Assembly: GCF_014650035.1 (NCBI RefSeq)
Contig: NZ_BMUE01000003.1
Coordinates: 434,001-498,000, forward strand
Direction: 5' to 3'
Source of the DNA: Streptomyces lucensis JCM 4490
GTDB lineage: Bacteria > Actinomycetota > Actinomycetes > Streptomycetales > Streptomycetaceae
DNA: 64,000 nucleotides
A program made the position numbers and the translations under genes. This document shows positions 49,127-57,722 of this stretch, piece after piece (within the stretch, counting starts at the first letter, position 1; each line of letters starts with the position of its first letter). The notes under the pieces were generated by a model. It did no database searches. It was not told the DNA's origin and saw nothing but the letters and a program-made list of their open reading frames with translations.

Positions 49127-49576
49127 ATGGCAGAGAAGATGACCGACGAGGAATGGCGGGCCTTCGACGAGGAATGGCGGGCCTTCGTCTCGGAGGGCAC
49201 CCGCACCGGCAAGCTGTCCACCGTTCGCGCCGATGGCAGCCCCCATGTGGCCCCGATCTGGTTCCTGCTGGACGGGGACGACCTGGTCTTCAACACCGGC
49301 GCGGACACCGTGAAGGGGCGCAATCTGGCCCGTGACGGGCGGGCCTCGCTGTGCGTGGACGACGACCGGCCGCCGTTCCACTTCGTGGTGCTGAACGGTC
49401 GCGCCCGACTGTCGGAGGACCTGGACGAGGTCCGTCTGTGGGCCACCCGGATCGCCGCCCGGTACATGGGCGAGGACCGCGCCGAGGAGTACGGCGCCCG
49501 CAACGGCGTCCCGGGTGAGCTGGTCGTCCGCGTCCGCATCGGCAAAGTGGTGGCCGTCAAGGACCTGGCGGCCTGA
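49127..49576 (+). CDS. F420-dependent / PPOX-class split-barrel oxidoreductase
   Basis: A 149-residue split-barrel flavin/deazaflavin protein. KLSTVRADGSPHVAPIWFLLD and NTGADTVKGRNLARDGRASL are the cofactor-binding strands typical of F420- or FMN-dependent PPOX proteins. ATG 49127 follows AAGGAGG, an ideal ribosome-binding site. A short duplicated DEEWRAFDEEWRAF lies at the N-terminus (residues 7-20). Likely a small cytosolic reductase; the substrate is unknown. It converges on cvnD with nine bases between stops. Confidence 0.88.
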   Translation: MAEKMTDEEWRAFDEEWRAFVSEGTRTGKLSTVRADGSPHVAPIWFLLDGDDLVFNTGADTVKGRNLARDGRASLCVDDDRPPFHFVVLNGRARLSEDLDEVRLWATRIAARYMGEDRAEEYGARNGVPGELVVRVRIGKVVAVKDLAA

Positions 49577-49584
49577 GTGCCCGG

Positions 49585-50187
49585 TCAGCCGACCGTGTCC
49601 AGCAGCCGGGCGGTGTACATCCGCCCGGCGTACTCGACGAGCCGGATCAGCACCTCCTTGCCGGAGTCGCGGTCACGCGCGTCGCACAGGACCACCGGTG
49701 TGCCGTCGTCGAGGTCGAGGGCCCGCGAGACGTCGCCGGCGCCGTAGGCGCGGGCGCCCGTGAAGCAGTTGACGGCCACCACGAACGGGATGCGCCGGTG
49801 CTCGAAGTAGTCGACGGCGGGGAAGCAGTCCTCCAGGCGCCGGGTGTCCGCGAGGACCACGGCTCCCAGCGCGCCCTGCGACAACTCGTCCCACAGGAAC
49901 CAGAAGCGGTCCTGTCCCGGTGTGCCGAAGAGGTACAGGGACAGGCCCGAGCGGATGGTGATGCGCCCGAAGTCCATGGCGACGGTCGTGGTGACCTTCC
50001 GGTCCACGCCGTCGGTGTCGTCCACCAGTCGTCCGGCTTCGCTGAGCAGTTCCTCGGTGCGCAGCGGCCGGATCTCGCTGACGGCCCCGACCAGGGTCGT
50101 CTTGCCGACCCCGAATCCGCCGGCGACCAGTATCTTCAGCGCCAGCGCGGAGGTGTCGCCGCCGGTGCCGGAGTACTCGGTGACCAT
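49585..50187 (-). CDS. cvnD: CvnD: conservon Ras-like GTP-binding protein
   Basis: A 200-residue GTPase starting at ATG 50187. Walker A GGFGVGKTT (about 24-32) is intact; the switch II motif is FGTPGQDRFW and the base motif is AVNCF, both deviations usual for CvnD/MglA-type proteins. An earlier ATG at 50295, directly after the DUF742 stop, would add 36 residues and is possible because of translational coupling. It is the output switch of the CvnA-B-C-D membrane complex, which influences differentiation and secondary metabolism in streptomycetes. Confidence 0.9.
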   Translation of the reverse strand: MVTEYSGTGGDTSALALKILVAGGFGVGKTTLVGAVSEIRPLRTEELLSEAGRLVDDTDGVDRKVTTTVAMDFGRITIRSGLSLYLFGTPGQDRFWFLWDELSQGALGAVVLADTRRLEDCFPAVDYFEHRRIPFVVAVNCFTGARAYGAGDVSRALDLDDGTPVVLCDARDRDSGKEVLIRLVEYAGRMYTARLLDTVG

Positions 50188-50295
50188 GATCACTTCTCTC
50201 GTGAGGTCGGTTCGGCGACTCGCGCCCGGTCCGTTGCGCACCGCGTCCGCTCCGGGAAGCGGCGGGGTGCACGATGTGTGTGTCCGATCGTTCAT

Positions 50296-50706
50296 CTACA
50301 GGGCCCGCAGTCCGTCGATGACCTCGCGCAGGATCCGTTCGTCGGGCAGGTGCGCCGGGGGCACGGGGCGGCTGACGGCCACGCAGCCGAGTTCCAGGAG
50401 GTCCCCGAGGAGCACCCGGACCACGCCGACGGGCAGGTCGGCTTCCGCGGCGAGTTCGGCGACGGACTGCGTCTCGGTGCGGCACAGCTCGACCAGGGTC
50501 CGGTGTTCGGGGCCGAACGCGGTGTCGTCGGGCTCCGGTCCGCCGGGGTCGAGGGTGACGAGCGCGATCAGGTCGAAGCGCACGCCGGTGGGGCCCGGCT
50601 GGGTGCGGCCGCCCGTCATGGCGTACGGGCGGACCAGGGGCCCGGCCTCGCCGTCGTACCACTGACTTCCCGGGCCCCGCGGACCGCCGGCCGGATTCTG
50701 GGTCAT
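50296..50706 (-). CDS. cvnC: CvnC: DUF742 protein
   Basis: A 136-residue DUF742 protein. GPLVRPYAMTGGRTQP starts the conserved region, followed by FDLIALV, a winged-helix-like QSVAELAAEADLPVGVVRVLLGDL and a final DERILREVIDGLRAL. ATG 50706. It is one of the four core conservon proteins and is thought to bridge CvnB and CvnD. Confidence 0.92.
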   Translation of the reverse strand: MTQNPAGGPRGPGSQWYDGEAGPLVRPYAMTGGRTQPGPTGVRFDLIALVTLDPGGPEPDDTAFGPEHRTLVELCRTETQSVAELAAEADLPVGVVRVLLGDLLELGCVAVSRPVPPAHLPDERILREVIDGLRAL

Positions 50707-50725
50707 CGGTGCCGCCCTGCCCGGC

Positions 50726-51163
50726 TCATCCGGCGGAGGGTGGCTGTGCCGTGGCGCGCGGCGCCGTGCGGAGGTGCTCCCCGACCCGCTTGACGAGGCG
50801 CGCCATCTCGTAGGCGACGAGCCCGATGTCGGCGGTGACGGCGGTGAGCAGGGCGAGGCAGGAACCGTCACCGGCCGCGGCCACGAAGAGGAACGCGTCG
50901 TCCATCTCGACCATGGTCTGGCGCACGCCACCCGCCCCGAAGTGCCGTCCGGTGCCCTTGGCCAGGCTGTTGAAGCCGGAGGCGACGGCGGCGAGGTGTT
51001 CGGCGTCCTGCCGCACGAGGCCGGTGGAGGCGCCCACGGCCAGACCGTCGTTGGAGAGCACGACGGCGTGCCGGACCTCGCTCACCCGCATCACCAGGTC
51101 GTCGAGCAGCCAGTCCAGTTCGCCGGATCGCCGGCCGGCCCTCGTGTTCGGGTCCTGGATCAT
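50726..51163 (-). CDS. cvnB: CvnB: Roadblock/LC7 protein
   Basis: A 145-residue Roadblock/LC7 protein (LDWLLDDLVMRVSEVRHAVV, then GGVRQTMVEMDDAFLFV). It overlaps the cvnA stop by four bases. The Roadblock fold usually forms dimers that act as GTPase regulators. A close paralogue lies at 48622-49035. Confidence 0.92.
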   Translation of the reverse strand: MIQDPNTRAGRRSGELDWLLDDLVMRVSEVRHAVVLSNDGLAVGASTGLVRQDAEHLAAVASGFNSLAKGTGRHFGAGGVRQTMVEMDDAFLFVAAAGDGSCLALLTAVTADIGLVAYEMARLVKRVGEHLRTAPRATAQPPSAG

Positions 51164-53853
51164 TCCGGGTCTCCTTCGCTGCTGTGACTGTCCGTTCCGT
51201 TTTCCGAGGCGGCGCCGCGGCCGGGACGCCTGCCACCACCGCGCACCCAGCCGTCGCGGTAGGCGGCCATGCGGTCCCGCACGACTTCGGGGGTGCGCGG
51301 GTCGTCCCCGGGGCGCGCGGAAGCCGGTGCCGGTTCCTCGGGGCGCTGGTGACGGAGCTGGGGGGCGAGGCTCGCCTGGCGCACTCGGCGCGGGAGGCCG
51401 CCGGAGGGTTCGGAGTCGCTGGGTGGGCGGTGCAGCCTCAAGGTGGCGACTCCGGGGGGCGGTGGTTCGTTCGCCGTGTTGTCAGGGGGGCCGAGGCCCG
51501 TGACGGTGCCGTGGGGATCGGGATGGGCCGGACTGTGGCGGGGGCCGGAATCGGTCGCGCCGCGCTGGGGGCCGGCATCGGTCCCGCCGCGCTGAGGGCC
51601 GGGATCGGCCGCGGCGCGGTACTGGACGGAGGCGGGGGCGGCGCGGTGATGACCGGGTTCCGCCGTCGGGCCGTGCGAGGCGGGTGCGGTGGCCGACAGG
51701 GCGGGACGGTCCGGCCGGGTGGCGACGGGCTCCGGCCGCGGGACGTCGCCGGGCACGCGCGCGTAGGCGCGTTCCTGCTCGGCACCGGTCTGCTCGCCAC
51801 ACCGGGAAGAACGTTCCGCCGGCCCGCTGTGCAGGAGGGCGGTGGGAACCAGGACGACGGCGGTGGTGCCTCCGTAGGGAGAGGCCCGCAGATGCACCCT
51901 GATCCCGTGCCGGGAGGCGAGCCTGCTGACCACGAACAGTCCGAGTCGGTCGCTGTCGAACAGGTCGAGGGCCTCGGACTGCTCGATGCGCCGGTTGGCT
52001 TCCGCGAGGGTTTCGGCGCCCATGCCGAGCCCCCGGTCCTCGATCTCCAGCGCGTACCCGTTGCCCACGGGTTCGCCGGTGACCCGCACGCCTGTGTGGG
52101 GCGGTGAGAACTGGGCGGCGTTCTCGACGAGTTCGGCGAGCAGGTGGGTGAGGTCGGCGACCACCGCGCCGTTGACGTGCGCCTCGGGGAGCCGGCGCAC
52201 CTCCACGCGCGCGTAGTCCTCGATCTCGGACACGGCGGCGCGCACGATGTTGGTCAGGGACACCGGCACGCGCCAGGCCCGGCCGGGCGCCGCCCCGGAG
52301 AGGATGATGAGGCTCTCGGCGTGGCGGCGCATCCGGGTGGTCAGGTGGTCCAGGCGGAACAGGTCGCTCAGTTCGTCCGGGTCGTCCGAGCGCCGTTCCA
52401 TGCTGTCCAGGAGGCTGAGCTGGCGGTGGACCAGTACCTGACTGCGGCGGGCCAGGTTGACGAAGACACCGGAGATGCCGTTGGCCAGTTCGGCCCGCTC
52501 CACGGCGGCGCTCAGGGCCGCGCGGTGCACGGTGGTGAGGGCTTCTCCCACCTGGCCGGTCTCGTCTTCGGCCGGTGGTCCCGCGGGCGCCTCGGCCTGC
52601 ACGTCGATGTCCTCGCCCGCGCGCAGTCTCCGCATCGCCTCGGGAAGTTTGCGGCGGGCGATCTCCAGGGCGTCGTTGCGCAGGCTCACGAGTTCGACCA
52701 CGAGAGCGCGTCCGATCCGGACGGAGATGACGAGGGAGGCGGCGACGGCGGCGAGGCCGAGGAGCACCGCGGCTCCCGCGGGGCTGAGCAGACCGCGGGC
52801 GACCGGGTCCGCGCGCCCCGCGACGGCACGTCCCGTGTCCGCCTCGACGCCGCGCATTCCGTCCCGCACGCTCGCGTGGGCGGCGCGCCAGCCGGACAGC
52901 GTGGCCGCGTCGAGCGGTGCGCCGCCGAGGATGTCGTCCTCGGCGGCGCCGAGAACCCTGTAGGAGCGGCCGGACGCCTGTTCGCGCCAGGCGGCGCGCT
53001 GCGCGGAGGGCAGGTCGGCGACGGCCGCGTCGGTGAGGGCACGGCGCGCGGCGACGGCGGAGCCGAACAGCCGCAGTCGCTTCCCCTCCAGGTCACCGGC
53101 GGTCGGCGTGCCACCGAGGACGGCGTCCTCCTGGGACAGCGCCTCGGCGGCACGGGAGAACTCGAGCAGCACGCGCGCGTCGGAACCGGCTTCGGCCTGC
53201 TGGACGCCGGCCAGGGCGCCGTCCACGGCGAACGCCGCCCCGATGGTCTTCGTGTACTGCGCGTAGACCTCCTTCCAGCCGGCCGTGTGTCCGAGCACGG
53301 CCGTCCGCAGGGTGTGAAGGCTCTCGGCGTCGGTGACGAAGGCCTGGAGCCGCCCGGAGACGGCGGGGGGAAGTTCCTGGCTGTCGGCGACCGTGCTGTC
53401 GTCGCCGAGCCGCAGCCTGGCCACGGCCCGGTCGGTGCGGGCCGCGAGGGCTTCGAGGCCGCCGCCGTCCGCTGCGTCCGTGGTACCGGTGCGGCGCATC
53501 GCTGCGCCGCGCTCGGCCTGCAGCGCGGCGACGGCCGCGGCCACCGGTGCGCGCAGTTCGGCGTCGACCCGCTGGGACTGGCGCAGCCGGGCGATGTCCT
53601 GGGCCGTGGTGACGGTGGCGTAGCCCCACAGGGCGAGCAGGGAGACGACGGGCACCATCAGGAGGCTGACCACCTTGGCGCGCACCGTCCGGGGGCGCAG
53701 GCGCCGGCGGCCGGGCCGCGCGCGTGCCGGGGCGGGCGGTGTGCCGGGCGAGCGGTTCGTGTCTTCCTGGGCGGGCGGCCCGGCATGCGCGCGGCGGCCG
53801 CGCGGGGGCGGTGCCGGGGAGACGGCTTCGACGGTCGTACGGGGTGGGCGCAT
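51160..53853 (-). CDS. cvnA: CvnA: membrane histidine-kinase-like protein with NIT sensor
   Basis: An 897-residue sensor. Residues 55-75 and about 355-375 are transmembrane helices flanking an extracytoplasmic nitrate/nitrite-sensing-type (NIT) helical domain. A HAMP-like region and an ATPase domain follow, with N-box LAELVENAAQFSPP, G1 EDRGLGMG and G2 DRLGLFVVSRLASRHG. A canonical H-box is not obvious. The C-terminal 220 residues are disordered and include nine-residue repeats of DPGPQRGGT type. As in other conservons it probably recruits CvnB, C and D at the membrane. An MHYT gene follows upstream. Confidence 0.9.
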   Translation of the reverse strand: MRPPRTTVEAVSPAPPPRGRRAHAGPPAQEDTNRSPGTPPAPARARPGRRRLRPRTVRAKVVSLLMVPVVSLLALWGYATVTTAQDIARLRQSQRVDAELRAPVAAAVAALQAERGAAMRRTGTTDAADGGGLEALAARTDRAVARLRLGDDSTVADSQELPPAVSGRLQAFVTDAESLHTLRTAVLGHTAGWKEVYAQYTKTIGAAFAVDGALAGVQQAEAGSDARVLLEFSRAAEALSQEDAVLGGTPTAGDLEGKRLRLFGSAVAARRALTDAAVADLPSAQRAAWREQASGRSYRVLGAAEDDILGGAPLDAATLSGWRAAHASVRDGMRGVEADTGRAVAGRADPVARGLLSPAGAAVLLGLAAVAASLVISVRIGRALVVELVSLRNDALEIARRKLPEAMRRLRAGEDIDVQAEAPAGPPAEDETGQVGEALTTVHRAALSAAVERAELANGISGVFVNLARRSQVLVHRQLSLLDSMERRSDDPDELSDLFRLDHLTTRMRRHAESLIILSGAAPGRAWRVPVSLTNIVRAAVSEIEDYARVEVRRLPEAHVNGAVVADLTHLLAELVENAAQFSPPHTGVRVTGEPVGNGYALEIEDRGLGMGAETLAEANRRIEQSEALDLFDSDRLGLFVVSRLASRHGIRVHLRASPYGGTTAVVLVPTALLHSGPAERSSRCGEQTGAEQERAYARVPGDVPRPEPVATRPDRPALSATAPASHGPTAEPGHHRAAPASVQYRAAADPGPQRGGTDAGPQRGATDSGPRHSPAHPDPHGTVTGLGPPDNTANEPPPPGVATLRLHRPPSDSEPSGGLPRRVRQASLAPQLRHQRPEEPAPASARPGDDPRTPEVVRDRMAAYRDGWVRGGGRRPGRGAASENGTDSHSSEGDPE
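51542..51622 (-). repeat. 27-base tandem repeat in the cvnA tail
   Basis: Three consecutive 27-base units (51542-51568, 51569-51595, 51596-51622; the first two differ at only a few positions) encode the Pro/Gln/Gly-rich nine-residue repeats of the CvnA tail. Unit length is a multiple of three. Confidence 0.75.
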
Positions 53854-53902
53854 GGCCTCCTCGCTTCGGACGTGTGTCGGGGCGCCCTGGGACGGGCTCC
53901 CG

Positions 53903-54676
53903 CTAGCGGGCGGCGCTTTCGACGGGCCGCTGGGCGGAGGCGGACGCCTCGCGCTCGTCGGCCGTGGGCGAGAGGGCGACGAAGGCCGACGTGATGAACA
54001 GGTAGGACCCGAGGCCCACGGCGAGGGGGAAGATGAACTGCATCGCCGTGGCCCCGGGCAGCGTCTCGCCGGAGGGGTCGACCCGCACCCTCACCGCGAA
54101 CATGCCGGTGTAGTGCATGCTGGTGACGGCCGCGCCCATGACGAGGGAGGCGACGGTCACCGCGAGTGGTGACTTGATGTTGAGTCCGGCCCACAGGGCG
54201 GCCGTCGCGGCCACCACGGCGATCAGCACGGAGAGGCCGACGAGGACGGGGTCGTACCGGACGTCGCCGTGCAGACGGACCGCCGCCATGCCCAGGTAGT
54301 GCATGCTGGCGACGCCGAGCCCGGTGGCGAGTCCGCCGAGGAGGAGCGCCCGGTTGCGGTCCCGGCTGTGGGCGACGGCGAAGACGCCGGCGCAGACGAC
54401 GCCCATCGCGACGAGAAGGCTGAGGATGGTCAGTGGCACGTCGTAGCGGATGTCGGTGCCGCTGACGCGGAATCCGAGCATGGCCATGAAGTGCATGGTC
54501 CAGATGCCCGTCCCGATCGCGGAGGCGGCGGTGACGAGCCAGTTGCGGCGCGAGCGGCCGGTGGCGGCGAGCGCGCGGACGGTGCAGCGCAGTCCCAGTG
54601 CGGCGCCGATGCAGGCCATCACGTACGCCAGCACGGGGGTCAGCCAGCCGAAGGCGGCGTGGTCCAGGTGTCCCAT
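53903..54676 (-). CDS. MHYT-domain integral membrane sensor
   Basis: A 257-residue, seven-helix membrane protein with three MHYT-type motifs: TMHFMAM (about 60), SMHYLGM (about 124) and SMHYTGM (about 186). The Met, His and Tyr residues at the outer face are proposed to bind copper and sense oxygen, CO or NO. No output domain is attached, so it must act through partners. Its stop is 49 bases upstream of cvnA on the same strand, so it may be in the same transcript and feed the conservon a redox or gas signal. Confidence 0.9.
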   Translation of the reverse strand: MGHLDHAAFGWLTPVLAYVMACIGAALGLRCTVRALAATGRSRRNWLVTAASAIGTGIWTMHFMAMLGFRVSGTDIRYDVPLTILSLLVAMGVVCAGVFAVAHSRDRNRALLLGGLATGLGVASMHYLGMAAVRLHGDVRYDPVLVGLSVLIAVVAATAALWAGLNIKSPLAVTVASLVMGAAVTSMHYTGMFAVRVRVDPSGETLPGATAMQFIFPLAVGLGSYLFITSAFVALSPTADEREASASAQRPVESAAR

Positions 54677-54818
54677 GGCCCCGGGACGCTAGCCGGGGCA
54701 GGGGCGCACGAAGGGGGCGCATTTCGAAAGGTGCTGGAATATGAATACGAATGCGACGGAACGATCGCGTCCCGCTCGAACATGCGCGCAGAGCCATCGC
54801 CCGGGACGGTGAGGGATC

Positions 54819-55427
54819 ATGCGGAGCATGAGCGACGACCACACACACGTCCAGGAGTTCTTCGGTGCCCGGGCGGCGGGCTGGGACAGCAGGTTCCCCG
54901 GCGACGGCCCCGCCTACGCGGCCGCCGTCGCCGATCTCGGGCTGCGTGCGGGCGACCGGGTTCTGGACGCGGGCTGCGGCACGGGGCGAGCCCTGCCGCC
55001 CCTGCGTGCCGCCGTGGGCCCCACGGGAACGGTGCTGGGTGCCGATCTGACTCCGGCGATGCTGGAGGCCGCCGTGCGGGCGGGCCGGCACCGGGACGCA
55101 GCGCTGCTGCTCGCGGACGTGGCCGCGCTGCCGCTGCGCCCCGGATCGCTGGACGCCGTCTTCGCGGCCGGCCTGATCGCCCACCTGCCACAGCCGGTGG
55201 AAGGCCTGCGTGAACTGGCCCGGGTGGTGCGGCCGGGCGGCACGCTCGCGCTGTTCCACCCCATCGGCCGGGCCGCGCTGGCGGCACGTCAGGGACGGCG
55301 GATCACGCCCGACGACCCGCGGGCCGAGGACAACCTCGGCCCGCTCCTCGCCCGTTCGGGGTGGCGCATGACGTCGTACGTCGACGAGGACGCCCGATTC
55401 CTCTCGCTCGCCGCTCGCGTGGACTGA
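54819..55427 (+). CDS. Class I SAM-dependent methyltransferase
   Basis: A 202-residue methyltransferase with motif I VLDAGCGTG (around residue 48), a GADLTPAMLEAA motif II, and LLLADVAALPLRPGSLDAVF. These match UbiE/Methyltransf_11 enzymes. An alternative start is ATG 54828; GGTGAGGG favours 54819. Substrate unknown; the family includes methylases of small molecules, quinones and tRNA. Convergent with the alpha/beta hydrolase. Confidence 0.9.
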   Translation: MRSMSDDHTHVQEFFGARAAGWDSRFPGDGPAYAAAVADLGLRAGDRVLDAGCGTGRALPPLRAAVGPTGTVLGADLTPAMLEAAVRAGRHRDAALLLADVAALPLRPGSLDAVFAAGLIAHLPQPVEGLRELARVVRPGGTLALFHPIGRAALAARQGRRITPDDPRAEDNLGPLLARSGWRMTSYVDEDARFLSLAARVD

Positions 55428-55440
55428 CGGCCGAGCGGGG

Positions 55441-56196
55441 TCACGCCGTGCCGGCGACGGCGGCCACGAAGGCGTCGGGGTTGTCGAACATGACGTTGTG
55501 CCCGGCGCCGGGCACCGTCACCACACGTACCCCCGCGGCTTCCAGGCTCTCCCTGCCTTCCAGGTCGCCGCTGTGTTCGCCCTGGAGGAAGACGCGCTCC
55601 ACGGCGAGCCCCTCCAGGATCGAGCGCATCACGGGGGCGGAGCCGCGTCGCAGGCCGACGGCGCTGCGGTGCAGGGCGCGCGGGTCGGCCAGTCGCATGG
55701 TGGCCGCCCACAGCGGGCCGACGGACTCCAGCACGCGCGCGTACCCCCCTTCCGCGAACTCGTCCTCCCCGTAGGCGGCGATTCCGCTGCTGCCGGCCGT
55801 CAGCGGCGGGAAGGCGTCGAGGTTGGCCTCGGTGAGGACCAGACGGGAGACGAGGTCGGGCCGCCGGTACGCCAGCACGATGGCGACCGCACCGCCCATG
55901 CTGTGCGCGATCAGCTCGGCCCCGGCGGCTCCTGTCTCGTCCAGGACGACCGCGACCGCGTCCGCGTGCTCCTCCAGCGTGTAGCCGAAGCCCCGGGGCC
56001 GGTCGCTGGTGCCGTGCCCCGGCAGATCCACGAACAGGCTCCTCGTTCCGACGAGTTCGGGACGTGCCGCGACGTGCGCGTGGTAGACGGCGGACATCGA
56101 GCCGAGCCCGTGGAGATACACCCGCGCGGGCTCCGCCCCGGGCACCTCGGTCCAGCGGATGTGGTTGCCCTCGCTGTCGAATGCGGCCTGCTGCAC
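55441..56196 (-). CDS. Alpha/beta-fold hydrolase under PadR control
   Basis: A 251-residue alpha/beta hydrolase starting at GTG 56196 (GGGGAGG upstream). The oxyanion HGLG motif lies near residue 31, the nucleophile elbow is AHSMGG (Ser about 95), and the catalytic His is in GAGHNVMF. It is probably an esterase or lactonase. It is divergent from PadR across a perfect palindrome, so it is likely the regulated target and PadR may sense its substrate or product. Confidence 0.88.
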   Translation of the reverse strand: MQQAAFDSEGNHIRWTEVPGAEPARVYLHGLGSMSAVYHAHVAARPELVGTRSLFVDLPGHGTSDRPRGFGYTLEEHADAVAVVLDETGAAGAELIAHSMGGAVAIVLAYRRPDLVSRLVLTEANLDAFPPLTAGSSGIAAYGEDEFAEGGYARVLESVGPLWAATMRLADPRALHRSAVGLRRGSAPVMRSILEGLAVERVFLQGEHSGDLEGRESLEAAGVRVVTVPGAGHNVMFDNPDAFVAAVAGTA

Positions 56197-56228
56197 CGTG
56201 CCTCCCCTGATGTTCTGTGATACTCCGA

Positions 56229-56252
56229 CTATACATCGGTATCGATGTATAG
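56229..56252. promoter_or_regulatory. PadR operator, CTATACATCG-GTAT-CGATGTATAG
   Basis: A perfect 10+10 inverted repeat containing ATACAT and ATGTAT, the classical PadR half-sites. It stands in a conspicuous AT-rich island 24 bases before the PadR start and 32 bases before the hydrolase start, and would control both. Confidence 0.85.
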
Positions 56253-56276
56253 CGCGGGGGCAGTATGGAGGGCGCG

Positions 56277-56840
56277 ATGTACCACGCCCTGAGGGAGAAT
56301 GCGGCCATGCTCGAACTCGCCATCCTCGGCTTCCTGTACGACGCACCGCTGCACGGATACTCCCTGCGTCGGCACATCGCGGCGCTCACCGGGCACGTGC
56401 GGCCCGTCGCCGAGAGCACGCTGTACCCGGCGATCAAGCGGCTGGAGAAGGCCGGCCTGCTGCTGCGGACGCCCGAGCCTGGTGCGGTGGCAGCGCCGCG
56501 CCATGTCCTGCGGCTGACCGAGGAGGGCAGGAACGAACTCAGGCGGCGGCTGGCCGAGCCGGCGCAGCGCGAGATCACCGACGAGAACCAGTGGTTCACG
56601 CTGCTCGCGTTCCTGCGGCACCTGGAGGACCCGGCAGCGCAGGCGGCCGTACTGCGCCGGCGGCTGTCCTTCCTGGAGGAGCCGGCGAGTTTCTTCTACG
56701 CCGGCGACCGGCCGCTGCGCGCGGAGGAGCTGGACGATCCGTTCCGGCGAGGTGTCCTCACCATCGCCCGTGCCACGAGCCGGGCCGAACTCGCCTGGCT
56801 GCGCGACACCCTCGCCTCACTCGACCGGGCCGTCCGCTGA
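56277..56840 (+). CDS. PadR-family transcriptional repressor
   Basis: A 187-residue PadR protein (subfamily with C-terminal dimerisation domain). MLELAILGFLYDAPLHGYSL and VAESTLYPAIKRLEKAGLL form the winged helix. I chose ATG 56277 because GGAGGG precedes it; ATG 56265 and the inner ATG 56307 are alternatives. PadR proteins repress detoxification and efflux genes and release DNA on binding phenolics or drugs. Its coding end overlaps the convergent oxygenase gene by 24 bases. Confidence 0.92.
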   Translation: MYHALRENAAMLELAILGFLYDAPLHGYSLRRHIAALTGHVRPVAESTLYPAIKRLEKAGLLLRTPEPGAVAAPRHVLRLTEEGRNELRRRLAEPAQREITDENQWFTLLAFLRHLEDPAAQAAVLRRRLSFLEEPASFFYAGDRPLRAEELDDPFRRGVLTIARATSRAELAWLRDTLASLDRAVR

Positions 56841-57722
56841 GGCGTTCCGGTGCGGCACCGGGCAGCCGCGCGGGCCGGGGGCCGGACGGGTGCCCAGGTC
56901 GGCCACACGGTAGCCGTTCGGGTAGCCCTTGATCTCCCAGTTGTGGCGCGCGAAGTGCGGGGCGCGGCGGGGCGGCAGGAGCCGGACGAGCCGGCCGCGC
57001 GCGCGTACGGAACGGCGCACCAGTGCGGTGGTGGTCGCGCCGGGCGCGGGGTAGCGGAACGCGCGCAGCAGCGGCTCGTCGAGCAGGGCGAGTGTCGACG
57101 ACCGCAGCAGCGGCGCCAGGGGCGCCGGGTACCAGGACGTCATCAGGCCGAGAGTGGCGTCCGCGACGCGCCGACCCTGCTCGTCCCAGGCGAAGTGGGC
57201 CTCCTCGTAGGCGTCGAGGAGCGCGTCGAACTCCTCGAAGCTCCTCGGGATGCCGGGGATGCCCATGTGGCGGCCCAGGGTGCGGTAGTACTCGGTGGCG
57301 GCGACGATCTCGTGCCGGGACAGCCGCCGCCAGCCGTAGGCGTCGATCCAGCGCCTGGGCATCACGACGAAGGTACTGAGCACGTACCGCATGTCGTCGT
57401 CGCTGATGTCGTAGCCGCGGTGCATCTGGTTGATGCGGCGGATGGCGGTACGGCCTTCCTCGGCGGCGAAGCCGTGTTCCACGACGGCGTCGAGGAGCAG
57501 CGCGGTGTCGTCGTAGCGCTTCTGCGTGCGCTCGGTCAGCTCGGCCGTCCGCGCGAGCAGCCGCCCGATGCTCGGCACGGCGTACGTGCGGTAGAGCGCC
57601 AGTTCCAAGGCCCGGGTGTAGTCCCAGGGGAATTCGAACGCCACGCTGAGCCGGTGGATCTCCTGTGCGTCCGCCACCGGGTCGAGCCGGCGGATCCGCT
57701 CGAGCCGCTCGAAGCGCTTCAC
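56817..57722 (-). CDS. MpaB/DUF2236-type oxygenase
   Basis: A 301-residue protein starting at GTG 57722 with AGAGGGGG upstream. INQMHRGYDISDDDMRYVLSTF (around 105-126) is the metal/haem-binding signature of the MpaB/rubber-oxygenase-like family, and a conserved WRRLSRHE segment follows. These proteins are haem b-dependent oxygenases; the natural substrates in streptomycetes are mostly unknown. It converges on and overlaps PadR. Its promoter has a candidate operator of its own. Confidence 0.82.
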   Translation of the reverse strand: MKRFERLERIRRLDPVADAQEIHRLSVAFEFPWDYTRALELALYRTYAVPSIGRLLARTAELTERTQKRYDDTALLLDAVVEHGFAAEEGRTAIRRINQMHRGYDISDDDMRYVLSTFVVMPRRWIDAYGWRRLSRHEIVAATEYYRTLGRHMGIPGIPRSFEEFDALLDAYEEAHFAWDEQGRRVADATLGLMTSWYPAPLAPLLRSSTLALLDEPLLRAFRYPAPGATTTALVRRSVRARGRLVRLLPPRRAPHFARHNWEIKGYPNGYRVADLGTRPAPGPRGCPVPHRNASADGPVE

